Assembly (NCBI GenBank): GCA_002717185.1
Contig: PBDC01000001.1
Span: 28,148-40,227, forward strand
Direction of reading: 5' to 3'
From: Rhodospirillaceae bacterium
GTDB taxonomy: Bacteria; Pseudomonadota; Alphaproteobacteria; UBA8366; GCA-2717185
DNA: 12,080 nucleotides
This document shows, in pieces, positions 1-6,915 of this stretch (position 1 is its first letter; each line of letters starts with the position of its first letter). The position numbers and the translations under genes are program-made. The notes beneath the pieces are model-generated. The model searched no databases, was not told the origin of the DNA, and saw only the letters and a program-made list of their open reading frames with translations.

Positions 1-1394
1 AGCGCGGCCCCGTTCACGCCCGAGTCCGGTCCCAACGCAACCGCCACGACCGTACGACGAGGCAGCGCCCGCAGCACCCGCTCGAACGACGTAGTCTGTG
101 GGAGCGGGTCGATAGACTCGAACTGCAGACCACGAGCGGCCAGGGTCGCGCGCGCCTCCGACAACGCATAGGTCGGCTGGACGCGCTCGAGCCGCGCCCG
201 AAGCGCGGGAGGATCGAGCGCCAGTCGACGCCGCGCCAAGCCGCCCAGCGCCAGCGCCCGATCGAGCAACGGACGCTCCGCCACGAGCCCCGCCTCGGTC
301 GACAGCGTTCGCCGAAGACGCTCGGACACGTCCGGCGTGGCGAGACGTCGCTCCCAGGTGCTGCCCGCCAGGTGGTCCGCCAGACCGGTTCCGGCCAGCC
401 CCAGGCCAAGGGCGACCACCCCGGCACGTCCGCCCGCGCTGGCGCTCGTCCGCCAGAGCCAGTCGAGGCCGACCCCGACCACCAGCCAGGACATCAGAGC
501 TCGCACGCGTTCCGCCTCCGCCGGGACGGCTGACACCCAGAGCACCGGCATCAGCGCCGCAAGCACCCAAAGCACGGCCAACGGGCGCCGGTCTCCCTTC
601 CAGAGGGCCCCAACTCCGATCAGCAGCAGCAATGCTCCCAGGAAGCCGAATTCCCCGGCCACCACGGCGGCGAGGGCCTCGACCGCCGGCATGCCGCGGG
701 CGACCCCGAAGACCGGAAGGGTGCCTCCCTCCGGTACCGACAGCCCGGCGGCGACGAACCGATGAAGCAAGCCCAATCCGGCACCGGCCAGTACCGCCCA
801 CGCCGGCCGGCGGGCGGCACCCTCCAGACGCCATAGCGAAAATGCCGCGCATCCCGCCACGGGAGCCAGCGCCGGATAGCTGCCGACGGTCAGCGCGGCG
901 ACGGCGGCCGGCGCCGCCAGCGCCGCCCACCTCCGCGTGGGTGGCATGACAGTGCCGAGCAGGAGCAGGCCTGGCAGACAGGGGAGAAGCAGCGCATCGA
1001 CACTACCGGTCGTCACGAGCGACAGAGTGGTACCACCGGTCGCCGCCACCAGTGCCGCCGCGGCGGCGGTCACGTGCGCGAGTCCCAAGCGACGGAAGAG
1101 CAGGAAGGTCAACGCCACTCCCAGCACCCCGGCCAGCAGCGCAAGCGCCCCCAGGCGCTGGGCCTCGGTCCCGGCCGGCACCACGAGCGCCAGGCGCGAC
1201 AGTAGGGTCGTACCCAGCCAGCCGGCTCCATCCGGCGCACCCAGCACCGGCCTGGAGAGCTGCTCGGCAGCCGGGTCACCGGGTGAGAAGGGCAGGTCGC
1301 TGGCGAGACCTATCCCCAGATCCGGCGCCGCAAGGGCGACGAACGTCGCCGCTGTCACGAGCGCGACCACCAGGAGTTCTGTGCGTTCCTGCAT
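1..1394 (-). CDS. Large polytopic membrane protein, 3' end beyond window
   Basis: Reading the minus strand from ATG at 1394 gives an open frame of 464 codons with no stop before the left edge, so the gene continues outside. Residues about 7-24 form a first hydrophobic segment, a polar, probably extracytoplasmic loop follows (about 25-60), and then there are many Leu/Ala/Val-rich segments up to about residue 335. The tail from about 345 is soluble and charged. Topology, with one segment, a loop and then a bundle, recalls DUF2723 or GT-C type membrane proteins, but I see no defining motif. The tail around 419-457 (RGLQFESIDP ... LPRRTVVAVAL) resembles interleukin-like EMT inducer (ILEI) domains found at the end of some bacterial membrane proteins; this is tentative. 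An in-frame GTG at 1415 is an alternative start. It is divergent from the membrane protein at 1448. Coding is supported by length and coherent hydropathy; function is unknown. Confidence 0.8.
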   Translation of the reverse strand, partial: MQERTELLVVALVTAATFVALAAPDLGIGLASDLPFSPGDPAAEQLSRPVLGAPDGAGWLGTTLLSRLALVVPAGTEAQRLGALALLAGVLGVALTFLLFRRLGLAHVTAAAAALVAATGGTTLSLVTTGSVDALLLPCLPGLLLLGTVMPPTRRWAALAAPAAVAALTVGSYPALAPVAGCAAFSLWRLEGAARRPAWAVLAGAGLGLLHRFVAAGLSVPEGGTLPVFGVARGMPAVEALAAVVAGEFGFLGALLLLIGVGALWKGDRRPLAVLWVLAALMPVLWVSAVPAEAERVRALMSWLVVGVGLDWLWRTSASAGGRAGVVALGLGLAGTGLADHLAGSTWERRLATPDVSERLRRTLSTEAGLVAERPLLDRALALGGLARRRLALDPPALRARLERVQPTYALSEARATLAARGLQFESIDPLPQTTSFERVLRALPRRTVVAVALGPDSGVNGAA

Positions 1395-1447
1395 CGAGAT
1401 CAGCCACGTCCGCACGTGACACCAGAGGATGCGGTAGCATCGCCCGG

Positions 1448-3070
1448 ATGCACGCCGACGACGCGCTCCGGGACGAACCGACGCGCCCGGAGGATACTCC
1501 TCGCCAGCTCGGGAGTCTACAGCGGCTCCGGGAGTGGTGGCGCACCCTCCCCCGGCCTCGCGAGCGGCGGCTGGCCATGACCCTGGCCGTCTCGCTTGTG
1601 CTGCTACGCAGCTCGATCTTCGTGTTCTTCGACGCCGTTTTCGATTCCGACCAGGCGATCGTCGGCCTCATGGCCAAGCATCTCGGAGAAGGCCGGGCCC
1701 TGCCGGTCTTTACCTACGGGCAGGACTATCAACTGGCCATCGAGGCGTGGCTCGCCGCACCCCTCTTCTGGTTGTTCGGAACCTCGATCTTCGCGCTGAA
1801 GTTCCCGCTGCTCGTCATCAATGTGGTGATGGCGGCACTTCTGGTCCGGATCCTCGAGCGGGAGCTGACGCTGCGTCCGCTCGTGGCACTTGTGGTGGCA
1901 AGCCCATTTGTGCTGGCGCCTCCCGGCACCACGGTCTACTTTTTGGAGGCGAGCGGCGGGCAGGTAGAGCCGTTGTTCATCGCTTTGCTACTCTGGCTCA
2001 CGCGCCGCAGCCCACTCACCTTCGGCGTCATCTTCGCGCTCGGCTTTCTGCAGCGAGTCTTCACCGTGTACGCTGTCGGGGCGCTGCTACTAGTTGAACT
2101 CCTCGACCGGTCGCTGCTGACCACCGACGGCCTCAAGCGAAAACTCCAAGCCGCAGTGTCCTTCGCCGCTGTCTGGCACGTCGTGGGCCTGGCGCGGGAA
2201 TACGCGGGCACCGCCTGGGGACCGGCCACTTCTGGGAACTATGCGGGCCTCCCGGTGACGACCTCCGACAGCGCGTCACTGAACGTCAGCCTCCTCCTGG
2301 ACCGGTTCTGTTTCGATCCCGTCTCGCTCCCGGCGAGCCTGGTCAAGTTCTCGGGCCCGTTCCTGTCCACGATGTTCGGGGGACATCGTGAGCCGCTGGC
2401 CGACCTGGCCATCCCCAGCCTCGGCACCCAGGGGGTAGACGGACTCTGGTGGCTGCTGGGCGCAACCGTACTGCTGGCCGCCGGGCGTATCGGCTGGACG
2501 GCGGTGACCGGCCCTACCCGGCCGTGGCATCCCCAGCTGCAGTTTGCGACCTATCTGATCTTTATCGGGCTCCAATCGAGCGTGGTGTATGTCGTCTCGC
2601 AGTGCGGTCTGGTGGCCGCAGGGACGATGCGTTACACCCTAATGACGGTGCTGGGAGTCATCGGTATCCTGGCGTATCACGTCGCGGTCGAACCCAACCG
2701 CCACATCAGGCGCATCACGACCGGAGTCGTGGCTCTGTGGGCAGTCGTAACCCTCGGCGGGCACACCCGGCTGCTGGCGGAGTTCGTCGAGTCCCCACCC
2801 TCGAACAACCGTCGCGTCCTGGCCGACTATCTTACGGAGCGTGACATCCGCTATGGGCACGCCTATGATTTCTGGGACGTGTACAGCACCATGTTCTTCG
2901 CCGACGAACGGGTTATCCTCTCATCGCCCCGGCGCTGGTTCATCCAGGAGTACGAGTGGCTGGTGCAACGCAACCGAGACGAGGCGGTCTGGATCCTGCG
3001 CGAACCGTGCGACGGCGGAGAACAGGTCACCGACACCCACTGGGTGTGTCCGCCCGAACCGGGCGGATAA
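1448..3070 (+). CDS. Polytopic membrane protein, GT-C / family 39 glycosyltransferase-like
   Basis: 540 residues. The N-terminal ~40 residues are charged and cytoplasmic-looking; a first membrane segment (about 43-62) is followed by an acidic motif, FDSDQAIVGLMAKHL (65-79), then LPVFTYGQDYQLAIEAW. An acidic pair after the first helix, a YGQ-Y-EA stretch and PLFWLFG are typical of bacterial GT-C enzymes that use polyprenyl-phosphate sugars (PMT/family 39 relatives). About nine further hydrophobic segments follow, and the last ~100 residues are soluble, as in that fold. ATG at 1448 is chosen because hydropathy makes sense from there and the longer upstream frame is Pro/Arg-rich shadow sequence; I see no clear Shine-Dalgarno. 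It lies head-to-head with the membrane protein ending at 1394, suggesting both handle cell-envelope sugars. Donor and acceptor cannot be inferred. A role as a non-enzymatic membrane protein is possible. Confidence 0.85.
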   Translation: MHADDALRDEPTRPEDTPRQLGSLQRLREWWRTLPRPRERRLAMTLAVSLVLLRSSIFVFFDAVFDSDQAIVGLMAKHLGEGRALPVFTYGQDYQLAIEAWLAAPLFWLFGTSIFALKFPLLVINVVMAALLVRILERELTLRPLVALVVASPFVLAPPGTTVYFLEASGGQVEPLFIALLLWLTRRSPLTFGVIFALGFLQRVFTVYAVGALLLVELLDRSLLTTDGLKRKLQAAVSFAAVWHVVGLAREYAGTAWGPATSGNYAGLPVTTSDSASLNVSLLLDRFCFDPVSLPASLVKFSGPFLSTMFGGHREPLADLAIPSLGTQGVDGLWWLLGATVLLAAGRIGWTAVTGPTRPWHPQLQFATYLIFIGLQSSVVYVVSQCGLVAAGTMRYTLMTVLGVIGILAYHVAVEPNRHIRRITTGVVALWAVVTLGGHTRLLAEFVESPPSNNRRVLADYLTERDIRYGHAYDFWDVYSTMFFADERVILSSPRRWFIQEYEWLVQRNRDEAVWILREPCDGGEQVTDTHWVCPPEPGG

Positions 3071-3181
3071 CCTCGGAAGACCCCAGGCAGCAGAAAAATC
3101 AGGTCTACCTAGACAATCCAACATCCGCAATGAGTGGTCCGCTGCCCAGAAGGTGTGACGTCGGCGCAGAACCGCGCTGGC

Positions 3182-3418
3182 TCAGCTCTCGCGTCTCGTG
3201 ACCGCGGTGGCGGTGGGACAGGCTTCCCACCCGAGGCTGCTCAGATCCTTGCCGAGCTTTTTGGCCGCGTCGATCAGCTCGGTAGGGTCCTCGAAGCGCT
3301 CCGCTTCCTCCGACCCATCTGGATACAGCACCACCAGCTTGTAGTCGTCGGGGCGCTTGTCGCAGTGAATGCCGATGAACCTGGGCGGACCGGCGGTACG
3401 GTTGAAGAACCAGAGCAT
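3182..3418 (-). CDS. Small hypothetical protein (78 residues)
   Basis: I do not recognise a named family. The ATG at 3418 gives a 78-residue product starting MLWFFNRTAGPP. The middle looks like a small soluble alpha/beta protein: KLVVLYPDGSEEAERFEDP forms a plausible beta hairpin, followed by an amphipathic helix TELIDAAKKLGKDL and a conserved-looking SLGWEAC. This strand-strand-helix layout with a GW near the end occurs in short uncharacterised bacterial proteins. The frame stays open upstream to 3751, but that part reads as a shadow of the sigma gene and intergenic sequence, so the short start is preferred. No strong Shine-Dalgarno is visible. It converges with the membrane protein ending at 3070 and diverges from the sigma operon. 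Cys residues at two places (HCDKR and EACPT) could bind metal or form a disulfide, but nothing proves it. Confidence 0.55.
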   Translation of the reverse strand: MLWFFNRTAGPPRFIGIHCDKRPDDYKLVVLYPDGSEEAERFEDPTELIDAAKKLGKDLSSLGWEACPTATAVTRRES

Positions 3419-3588
3419 CACCCGGTTGTATCGGGAGATGCCCGAAGGACCCGATAGTCCCTGAAGACAATTACCGTGCAATCCTGAGACAAATAGGGCG
3501 CTGGTAGGTATGCAAATCAGTGCAGGCAAGTTCCTTCCAGTGTTGTTCGGGGCTTCCAGGGTCCCCAGCGCTTGATCGGCCCGCTGTC

Positions 3589-3615
3589 GTCGTCGGGCGA
3601 ATAAACCCGAACGAC
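3589..3615. promoter_or_regulatory. Imperfect inverted repeat upstream of the ECF sigma gene
   Basis: The left arm GTCGTCGGG (3589-3597) pairs with the right arm CCCGAACGAC (3606-3615) around an 8-base A-rich loop, with a single unpaired base. It ends 16 bp before the ATG at 3632. It could be an operator or an mRNA hairpin near the ribosome site. I did not find a convincing GGAAC/CGT type ECF promoter beside it. Confidence 0.3.
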
Positions 3616-3631
3616 CGGCGTATCTGAAATC

Positions 3632-4234
3632 ATGGACGAGGGTCGTATGACATCGGCGGTTGCCCGGGACGATGAGGCGACCGACCGGGAGCTCATCGAC
3701 CAGGCGCACGCTGGCCAGCGGGATGCCCAGGACGCGTTGGCGCGCCGGCACCGTCAGGGCGCCTTCCTACTAGCGTTGCAGATGCTCGGGAACCGGGATG
3801 ACGCGATGGACGTGGCCCAGGACGCGATGCTCCGCTTCTTCACCACGCTCGACAGCTTCGACCGAGAGCACCGGGTCCAGCCCTGGCTGTTCACCATCGT
3901 CCGGAACCAGGTTCGCGACCTTTGGCGCCGCCGCCAGCGACGCCCGGGTGACGGCCTCGTAGACGGAGAAGCGCTCGCGGGTCAGCTCGTCGACCACTCG
4001 GCCAACCCCGAGGCCGACCTTCGGCGCCAGCAGCTGCGCAAGAGCGTGTGGCGGGCGGTCGCCACCCTGTCTGAGACGAAGCGGGAGATCATTGTGCTCC
4101 GCGACTTCCACGACCTGTCATACAACGACATCGCCGACGTGCTGAAGATTCCTATTGGCACCGTGATGTCTCGGCTCCATGGAGCCCGAAAACAACTCAA
4201 GGCCAAACTCAAAGAAGGAGGGCGTGATGTCTGA
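3632..4234 (+). CDS. ECF-family RNA polymerase sigma factor
   Basis: 200 residues, normal for an ECF sigma factor. Region 2 spans about 36-103 and includes a DDAMDVAQDAMLRFF helix (56-70), matching the DAEDLVQETFLR core of family members, and QPWLFTIVRNQVRDLWRRR (83-101), the region 2.4 DNA-contact helix. Region 4 spans about 134-187, with the helix-turn-helix LSYNDIADVLKIPIGTVMSR recognising the -35 element. The linker is short and no extra domain is present. It directs core polymerase to a special regulon. The stop overlaps the start of the anti-sigma gene by 8 bp, the classic cognate arrangement. Start: ATG 3632 is used; ATG 3647 is a good alternative because GAGGG lies just before it, and the first five codons are not needed for the fold. 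Family assignment is secure; the signal and regulon are unknown. Confidence 0.95.
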   Translation: MDEGRMTSAVARDDEATDRELIDQAHAGQRDAQDALARRHRQGAFLLALQMLGNRDDAMDVAQDAMLRFFTTLDSFDREHRVQPWLFTIVRNQVRDLWRRRQRRPGDGLVDGEALAGQLVDHSANPEADLRRQQLRKSVWRAVATLSETKREIIVLRDFHDLSYNDIADVLKIPIGTVMSRLHGARKQLKAKLKEGGRDV

Positions 4235-4673
4235 ACCCTGTGGACGGACGTTCGACGAGGCCCTGATCTCCGGATACGTCGACGGCGCCCTAGTGCAGGG
4301 CGACGCGCAACGCGTGCAGATACATTTGGAGGATTGTGCGTCGTGTCGCGCGCTTGTCGACGAGATCACCTCGGTGCGCAAGGTAACCATCTCGTCCGCG
4401 TTCGCCACGCCGGCCGACCACGAGTGGCCTGCTGAAGCGCCGCGGAGCACTGCCTCCAGAACGGCACGCCGGCTGGGATGGCCCGTGCTCGCGGCATGGG
4501 CTATTCTCGTAGCCGGCGTCGGACTCCTGGAGGCCTGGCGGGACGCCGACGACCTGCTCGAACGATTAATCCTGGTGGCCGGCGTGTCCGGCCTGTCACT
4601 ACTGTTTCTGAGCGTGCTGCTCGACCGGCTGAAGGCCAGCAAGAGCGACCGCTATCAAGAGGTGCACAAATGA
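4227..4673 (+). CDS. Transmembrane anti-sigma factor with zinc-binding (ZAS) motif
   Basis: 148 residues from ATG 4227, which follows a strong AGAAGGAGG Shine-Dalgarno sequence inside the end of the sigma gene; the frame is open further upstream but this start is clearly favoured. Residues 1-55 form a cytoplasmic sigma-binding domain with the ZAS signature H33-x3-C37-x2-C40 (HLEDCASC) after a short helix (EALISGYVDGAL). An additional Cys5 near the N-terminus could complete zinc binding. Two hydrophobic segments follow, about 85-102 and 114-132, with only a short acidic stretch between them, so little of the protein is outside the membrane. It should hold the neighbouring sigma factor inactive until a signal releases it; zinc-motif anti-sigmas are often redox or envelope-stress sensors. 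Its stop overlaps the next start by ATGA, linking all three products. Confidence 0.9.
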   Translation: MSEPCGRTFDEALISGYVDGALVQGDAQRVQIHLEDCASCRALVDEITSVRKVTISSAFATPADHEWPAEAPRSTASRTARRLGWPVLAAWAILVAGVGLLEAWRDADDLLERLILVAGVSGLSLLFLSVLLDRLKASKSDRYQEVHK

Positions 4674-5005
4674 TCGTGGTCACAACGGATCGAGTCGGCG
4701 GAAAGCGCGTGGTTCGCACCCTGGGTCTGGTTCGCGGCAACACGATCAGAGCGCGCCACGTCGGCAAGGACATCATGGCCGCTCTCCGCAACCTCGTAGG
4801 CGGCGAGTTGGCGGAATACACGAAGCTACTGGCGGAGTCGCGCGAACAGGCGCTCGACCGGATGATAGAGGAGGCCAAGGGGTTGGGTGCCAACGGTGTC
4901 ATCTCGACCCGGTTCTCGACCTCGATGATCATGGCCTCCACCGCCGAGCTGCTCGCCTATGGCACGGCGGTCGTGCTCGAGGACGGCGACACGGCGCCCG
5001 ACTGA
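4670..5005 (+). CDS. YbjQ/UPF0145 family protein
   Basis: 111 residues, close to the usual ~105 for the family. Features of UPF0145 (DUF74/YbjQ) are the opening hydrophobic strand (MIVVTTDRV), the VRTLGLVRGNTIRARHVGKDI stretch, a helix around EYTKLLAESREQALDRM, and the closing LGANGVISTRFSTSMI followed by ELLAYGTAVVLE. Family structures are pentameric beta-sheet rings; a heavy-metal-binding role has been proposed but the biochemical function is not established. The ATG overlaps the anti-sigma stop as ATGA, preceded by AAGAGG seven bases upstream, so the short start is right and the longer upstream frame is a shadow. Being third in a sigma/anti-sigma operon suggests it takes part in, or responds to, the same signal. 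A T-rich stretch lies just after the stop, without a convincing hairpin. Confidence 0.9.
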   Translation: MIVVTTDRVGGKRVVRTLGLVRGNTIRARHVGKDIMAALRNLVGGELAEYTKLLAESREQALDRMIEEAKGLGANGVISTRFSTSMIMASTAELLAYGTAVVLEDGDTAPD

Positions 5006-5086
5006 CCCTCCGTTTTTTGTTCCCGGGTTCGCGCCGAGACAGGCTGACGCAAGATCGGACGTTTCGGTTCCCGCCGATTCATCCGC

Positions 5087-5230
5087 TCACGGCAGTGCCA
5101 ACGCGACCAGTTCCGCAGGAGTCTCCGGTGTGGCGGCCGCCGCGACGATGTACTGCTTACCGTCCAGCATGTAGGACATCGGCCCGCCGGTGGGATTGGC
5201 GGGCAGAGTAAGCTCGGCGACCACCTCCCC
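5087..5230 (-). pseudogene. C-terminal scrap of a PQQ-dependent dehydrogenase
   Basis: The last ~47 codons of this frame read GEVVAELTLPANPTGGPMSY and continue with MLDGKQYIVAAAA and a closing ELVALALP before TGA. This matches the end of membrane or periplasmic quinoprotein alcohol/glucose dehydrogenases (last propeller blade, GPMTY-x-DGKQYIV, ending in LVAL-x-LP). Nothing else of the ~600-residue enzyme is present: upstream of about 5230 the frame becomes Cys/Pro-rich and meets the end of the glycosyltransferase fusion at 5295. It is therefore a truncated relic, left where the glycan locus meets older sequence. It has no function of its own that I can see. Confidence 0.65.
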
Positions 5231-5294
5231 GGGCCAGTCTCCGAAGCAGGGAGCGTAATCCAGCCGTGTGCCTACGGACCGGCACGGCGGGCAA

Positions 5295-6713
5295 CTAGTT
5301 TTGCCAAGACTCAGGGCGCAACGAGCGCCCCTCATTCCGCGCATACAGCAGTTGCTCGGCTAACCATGCGTCGTGCGGAGACTTGATCTGAAAACCATCG
5401 CTCGGTGGGACCACGATGTGCCCCACCTTGGGGCAGTACGCCTCCGGCTCGTCCAGGGTATCGCGCCAGTACACTCGAACGGCGCCGTTGCCTTCAAACA
5501 GCCCTTCGCGCTCGACGCGCACGCGGCGATGCATCGCGGGGTTGAGCGGCTCCAATCCACGCTCGCCGTGGACGTAGTAGAGGTGATGGTTCTCGTGCAC
5601 GCTGAGCACGAGGTCAACGTCGTAGAGAAGCAGGGTGTCCACAGCCTTCTGCACCTCGGACGGTGTCCTCAGCGGATTGTGGACGCCAAGTGACACCACG
5701 ATATCCGACGCGTAGCCTTCATCCTCGAGCGTGCCGATGGCATCAAGAATGATCGCCTCTTCGCGCACGGTCAGCGCGGACAACTCCGAGGGGCGGAGAC
5801 GCGCCTCGACCGTGGGATAGTGCTCCTCGCAATAGCGGATCACGGCCTCGTCGTCCGTTGAAACCACAATTCGATCGAGCGTCTGGACCGCCAGTGCCGC
5901 GTCCAAGGTGTAGTCAATGAGCGGCCTCCCCGCAAGGGGGTTGAGCACGACGTTGGGCATGTCCTCGTAGGTATTCTTGGTACCGATCACCGCGACAGCC
6001 CTTGGTGTCACCGAACCCTCCGTCCGCTCTACTAGCGCCCGCTTGATGCGCGCCCGTGCCTCGAGCAGTTCAGTCCTGTCAGAGCTGAGCGACCTAGCGT
6101 GCTGTCGATAGTAGAACAACGGCGTGCTGATCTGGGCGACCTTGTACCGATTGACCACCTTAATCCAGAGCTCGTGGCCGTCTTGGCGGTCGTGGGCTTC
6201 GTCGTAGCCACCGATCGCCTTCAGCACACGCTTGCGGACCATCGTACAAGCGCCGTGGGCAGGTTGGTCCAGCACGAGGGTGTCCACCCCGATGCGCATA
6301 CGGTGCTCGACGCCTAAGTGATTGCCCTGCTCATCCACGTAAACGTAGGAGGGGTAGACCAACGCGTCCTCCGGATGAGCTTCGAGATGATGGGCCATGA
6401 CCAGCAACGCGTTGTCGTCCAGATAGTCGTCAGCGTCCAGGCGCATGAAGTACTTGCCGCGTGCCAACTCCAGGGCCTCGTTGGCGCTGGACTGAAGTCC
6501 TTTGGGTTCAGGATGAAGCACGACGCGAATGCGGCCCGGATCGCGCGCTCTCAGGGATTCTGCGATCGCGGCCGAATCGTCCGACGAACCGTCGTCGACG
6601 ATGATCAATTCCCAGTCGTCCCAAGTCTGAGTGAACACACTCTCGACGGCCTGGGTCAGGTAGTGCCCGTAGTTATGGGACACGACGTAGACGGTGACGG
6701 TCGGCTTGGTCAT
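5295..6713 (-). CDS. Fusion: GT2 glycosyltransferase + CMP-nonulosonate synthetase-like domain
   Basis: 472 residues in two domains. Residues 4-~225 are a GT-A family 2 glycosyltransferase: opening VTVYVVSHNYG, nucleotide site IIVDDGSSDDS (37-47), metal motif RLDADD (91-96) and a QDGHELWIKV stretch (177-186) at the usual acceptor/base position. Residues ~237-472 resemble acylneuraminate cytidylyltransferase (NeuA): LAGRPLIDYTLDAAL (260-274), RIVVSTDDEAV (281-291), LRPSELS (306-312), NPLRTPSEVQKAV (346-358), EGNGAVRVYW (407-416) and FQIKSPHDAWLAEQLL (441-456). The canonical N-terminal R-x-GSK CTP-binding loop is altered to VIGTKNTYEDMPN. The joined halves would activate a nonulosonate with CTP and perhaps transfer a sugar in one polypeptide. 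The start overlaps the upstream ORF's stop as ATGA. GT2 assignment is firm; CTP specificity of the second half is inferred from the motifs and the neuB neighbour. Confidence 0.9.
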   Translation of the reverse strand: MTKPTVTVYVVSHNYGHYLTQAVESVFTQTWDDWELIIVDDGSSDDSAAIAESLRARDPGRIRVVLHPEPKGLQSSANEALELARGKYFMRLDADDYLDDNALLVMAHHLEAHPEDALVYPSYVYVDEQGNHLGVEHRMRIGVDTLVLDQPAHGACTMVRKRVLKAIGGYDEAHDRQDGHELWIKVVNRYKVAQISTPLFYYRQHARSLSSDRTELLEARARIKRALVERTEGSVTPRAVAVIGTKNTYEDMPNVVLNPLAGRPLIDYTLDAALAVQTLDRIVVSTDDEAVIRYCEEHYPTVEARLRPSELSALTVREEAIILDAIGTLEDEGYASDIVVSLGVHNPLRTPSEVQKAVDTLLLYDVDLVLSVHENHHLYYVHGERGLEPLNPAMHRRVRVEREGLFEGNGAVRVYWRDTLDEPEAYCPKVGHIVVPPSDGFQIKSPHDAWLAEQLLYARNEGRSLRPESWQN

Positions 6714-6910
6714 AGCTCGCCGAAGGGCTCAACCCGGCGCTGGAACTTTCGCCTCTCCTCGATCGACGCAGTCAAGTCCTCGGTGGCGTAGTCTAACGCA
6801 TCGGCAAGCGCCGCCTGCTGGACGCTTCCTTGGTTGAGTTGGCGCAAGGCGTGCGCGGTGCCAATGCGGCCGCACCCTGTGACTGCGGCACGATAGGAGA
6901 GCGCGGGCAC
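6710..6910 (-). pseudogene. Short ORF resembling the start of a Gfo/Idh/MocA oxidoreductase
   Basis: A 66-codon frame from GTG 6910 lies between the epimerase stop and the fusion gene, ending as ATGA with the fusion start. Its beginning, ALSYRAAVTGCGRIGTAHAL, looks like the N-terminal nucleotide-binding strand-loop of Gfo/Idh/MocA sugar oxidoreductases (YR-x-A-x-IGCGRIG...H). After that the sequence passes directly to a helical tail (ALADALDYATEDLTASIEER) without the ~300 residues of the rest of the enzyme, so an internal deletion is the simplest reading. Such oxidoreductases are common in nonulosonate loci. It may still be translated as a leader that keeps the fusion gene coupled to the operon. 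Resemblance rests on one motif; it may be an unrelated small gene. Confidence 0.4.
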
Positions 6911-6915
6911 GCCGG

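Noticed and set aside
1052..1447. Upstream extension of the plus-strand membrane protein to 1052
   Set aside because: The extra 132 residues are Pro/Arg-rich and lie antisense to the minus-strand membrane protein; the sensible N-terminus begins at 1448.
3102..3114. Small inverted repeat after the GT-C-like gene
   Set aside because: Five-base arms with a two-base loop and no T run; too weak for a terminator or operator.
5006..5025. Possible rho-independent terminator after the YbjQ gene
   Set aside because: Six T residues follow the stop, but the only GC stem nearby is four base pairs, overlaps the coding end and is about 14 bases from the T run.
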